Assembly (NCBI GenBank): GCA_007123395.1
Contig: SKLD01000467.1
Location: 1-7,547, forward strand
Direction of reading: 5' to 3'
Origin: Opitutales bacterium
GTDB taxonomy: Bacteria > Verrucomicrobiota > Verrucomicrobiia > Opitutales > Oceanipulchritudinaceae
Length of the DNA stretch: 7,547 nucleotides
Part shown: positions 7,299-7,547 of the stretch, in pieces
Numbering within the stretch: position 1 is the first letter of the stretch
How the letters are laid out: the number at the start of each line of letters is the position of its first letter
Made by a program: the position numbers and the translations under genes
Notes under the pieces: generated by a model
What the model saw: only the letters and a program-made list of their open reading frames with translations
Database searches by the model: none
What the model was told of the DNA's origin: nothing

Positions 7299-7395
7299 GT
7301 GATGTTCAGCCTTAACGAGACCGTTCTATTGACGACAAAGCAGCGGATGAGACCAAAACAGTGCGTTGACTCCCGGCCGCGTCAGGAAATAGCTT

Positions 7396-7400
7396 GAAGG
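7396..7400 (+). promoter_or_regulatory. Ribosome binding site of the exported protein at 7409
   Basis: GAAGG lies 8 nt before the ATG at 7409, near ideal Shine-Dalgarno spacing. It decides that start over the in-frame ATG at 7424. It is the best-placed Shine-Dalgarno in the window. A TTGACG (7329-7334) upstream resembles a -35 box, but no convincing -10 follows at the right distance. Confidence 0.6.
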
Positions 7401-7408
7401 CTGAATTC

Positions 7409-7547
7409 ATGCCCGCGCACCCCATGTGTTCTGAACAATGCAACCGACGACCCTTGGCACGCGCCGCGCTTCGCGCTTGGCTGCTTAGCCTGATTCTCCT
7501 TCTTTCTTCCCACCCTTACGCCATGGCCAACAACCACTCCCCGCACA
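7409..7547 (+). CDS. N-terminus of an exported protein (signal peptide), cut by the window end
   Basis: The frame runs open from the ATG at 7409 through the right edge, giving 46 visible residues. It reads as a Sec-type signal peptide. A basic n-region with RR (13-14) and further arginines at 18 and 22 leads into a hydrophobic core, WLLSLILLLSS (24-34), then HPYAMANNHSP (35-45), where cleavage after YAMA or nearby is plausible. The RR is not followed by the usual Tat consensus, so Sec export is more likely. There is no Cys in lipobox position. The function is unknown because the mature domain lies outside the window. A GAAGG site supports this start. A 211 bp gap separates it from ruvB, so it may have its own promoter. 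Confidence 0.72.
   Translation, partial: MPAHPMCSEQCNRRPLARAALRAWLLSLILLLSSHPYAMANNHSPH

Noticed and set aside
7194..7397. 67-codon open frame on the + strand after ruvB
   Set aside because: It uses a non-ATG start overlapping the ruvB end, has no ribosome binding site and spans the two hairpins; no protein-like pattern.

Overview
This looks like a chromosomal window from a GC-rich Gram-negative bacterium. My best guess is a member of Verrucomicrobiota near the Opitutales. That rests on C-ending codon bias, scarce Shine-Dalgarno sites and GC-rich hairpin repeats between genes; no marker gene proves it. I see no CRISPR array, tRNA, rRNA, transposase or phage gene.

Layout. (1) 1-1332 (+): the tail of a protein with a beta-sandwich-like C-terminus, then 16 nt later a glycerol-1-phosphate dehydrogenase family enzyme (AraM/EgsA type). 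These two look like one operon and are visibly less GC-rich than the rest, as expected at the edge of an accessory or surface-glycan region. (2) 1333-1646: a 314 bp gap between convergent genes holding mosaic imperfect repeats. (3) 1647-2516 (-): purU, formyltetrahydrofolate deformylase. (4) 2517-2644: divergent intergenic region with a bulged inverted repeat. (5) 2645-3373 (+): a soluble family 2 glycosyltransferase of the polyprenyl-phosphate-sugar synthase type. (6) 3374-3603: convergent intergenic region with an 8-bp tandem repeat that runs into a terminator-like hairpin. (7) 3604-3975 (-): a short dimeric-type (all-alpha) dUTPase. (8) 4141-7197 (+): a compact cluster of an Arg/Gly-rich disordered basic protein, murA (5 nt later) and ruvB (10 nt later). 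(9) 7198-7408: hairpins and a leader, then from 7409 the start of an exported protein with a good ribosome binding site, cut by the window end.

How the genes relate. Most are housekeeping: peptidoglycan precursor synthesis (murA), recombination (ruvB), formate and one-carbon supply for purines (purU) and dUTP removal. The glycosyltransferase and the glycerol-1-phosphate dehydrogenase homologue point to envelope glycan or lipid chemistry. I do not see a clear new multi-gene system. The points most worth a second look are the RG-rich protein coupled to murA-ruvB, the G1P dehydrogenase homologue in a compositionally distinct segment, and the families of intergenic repeats.
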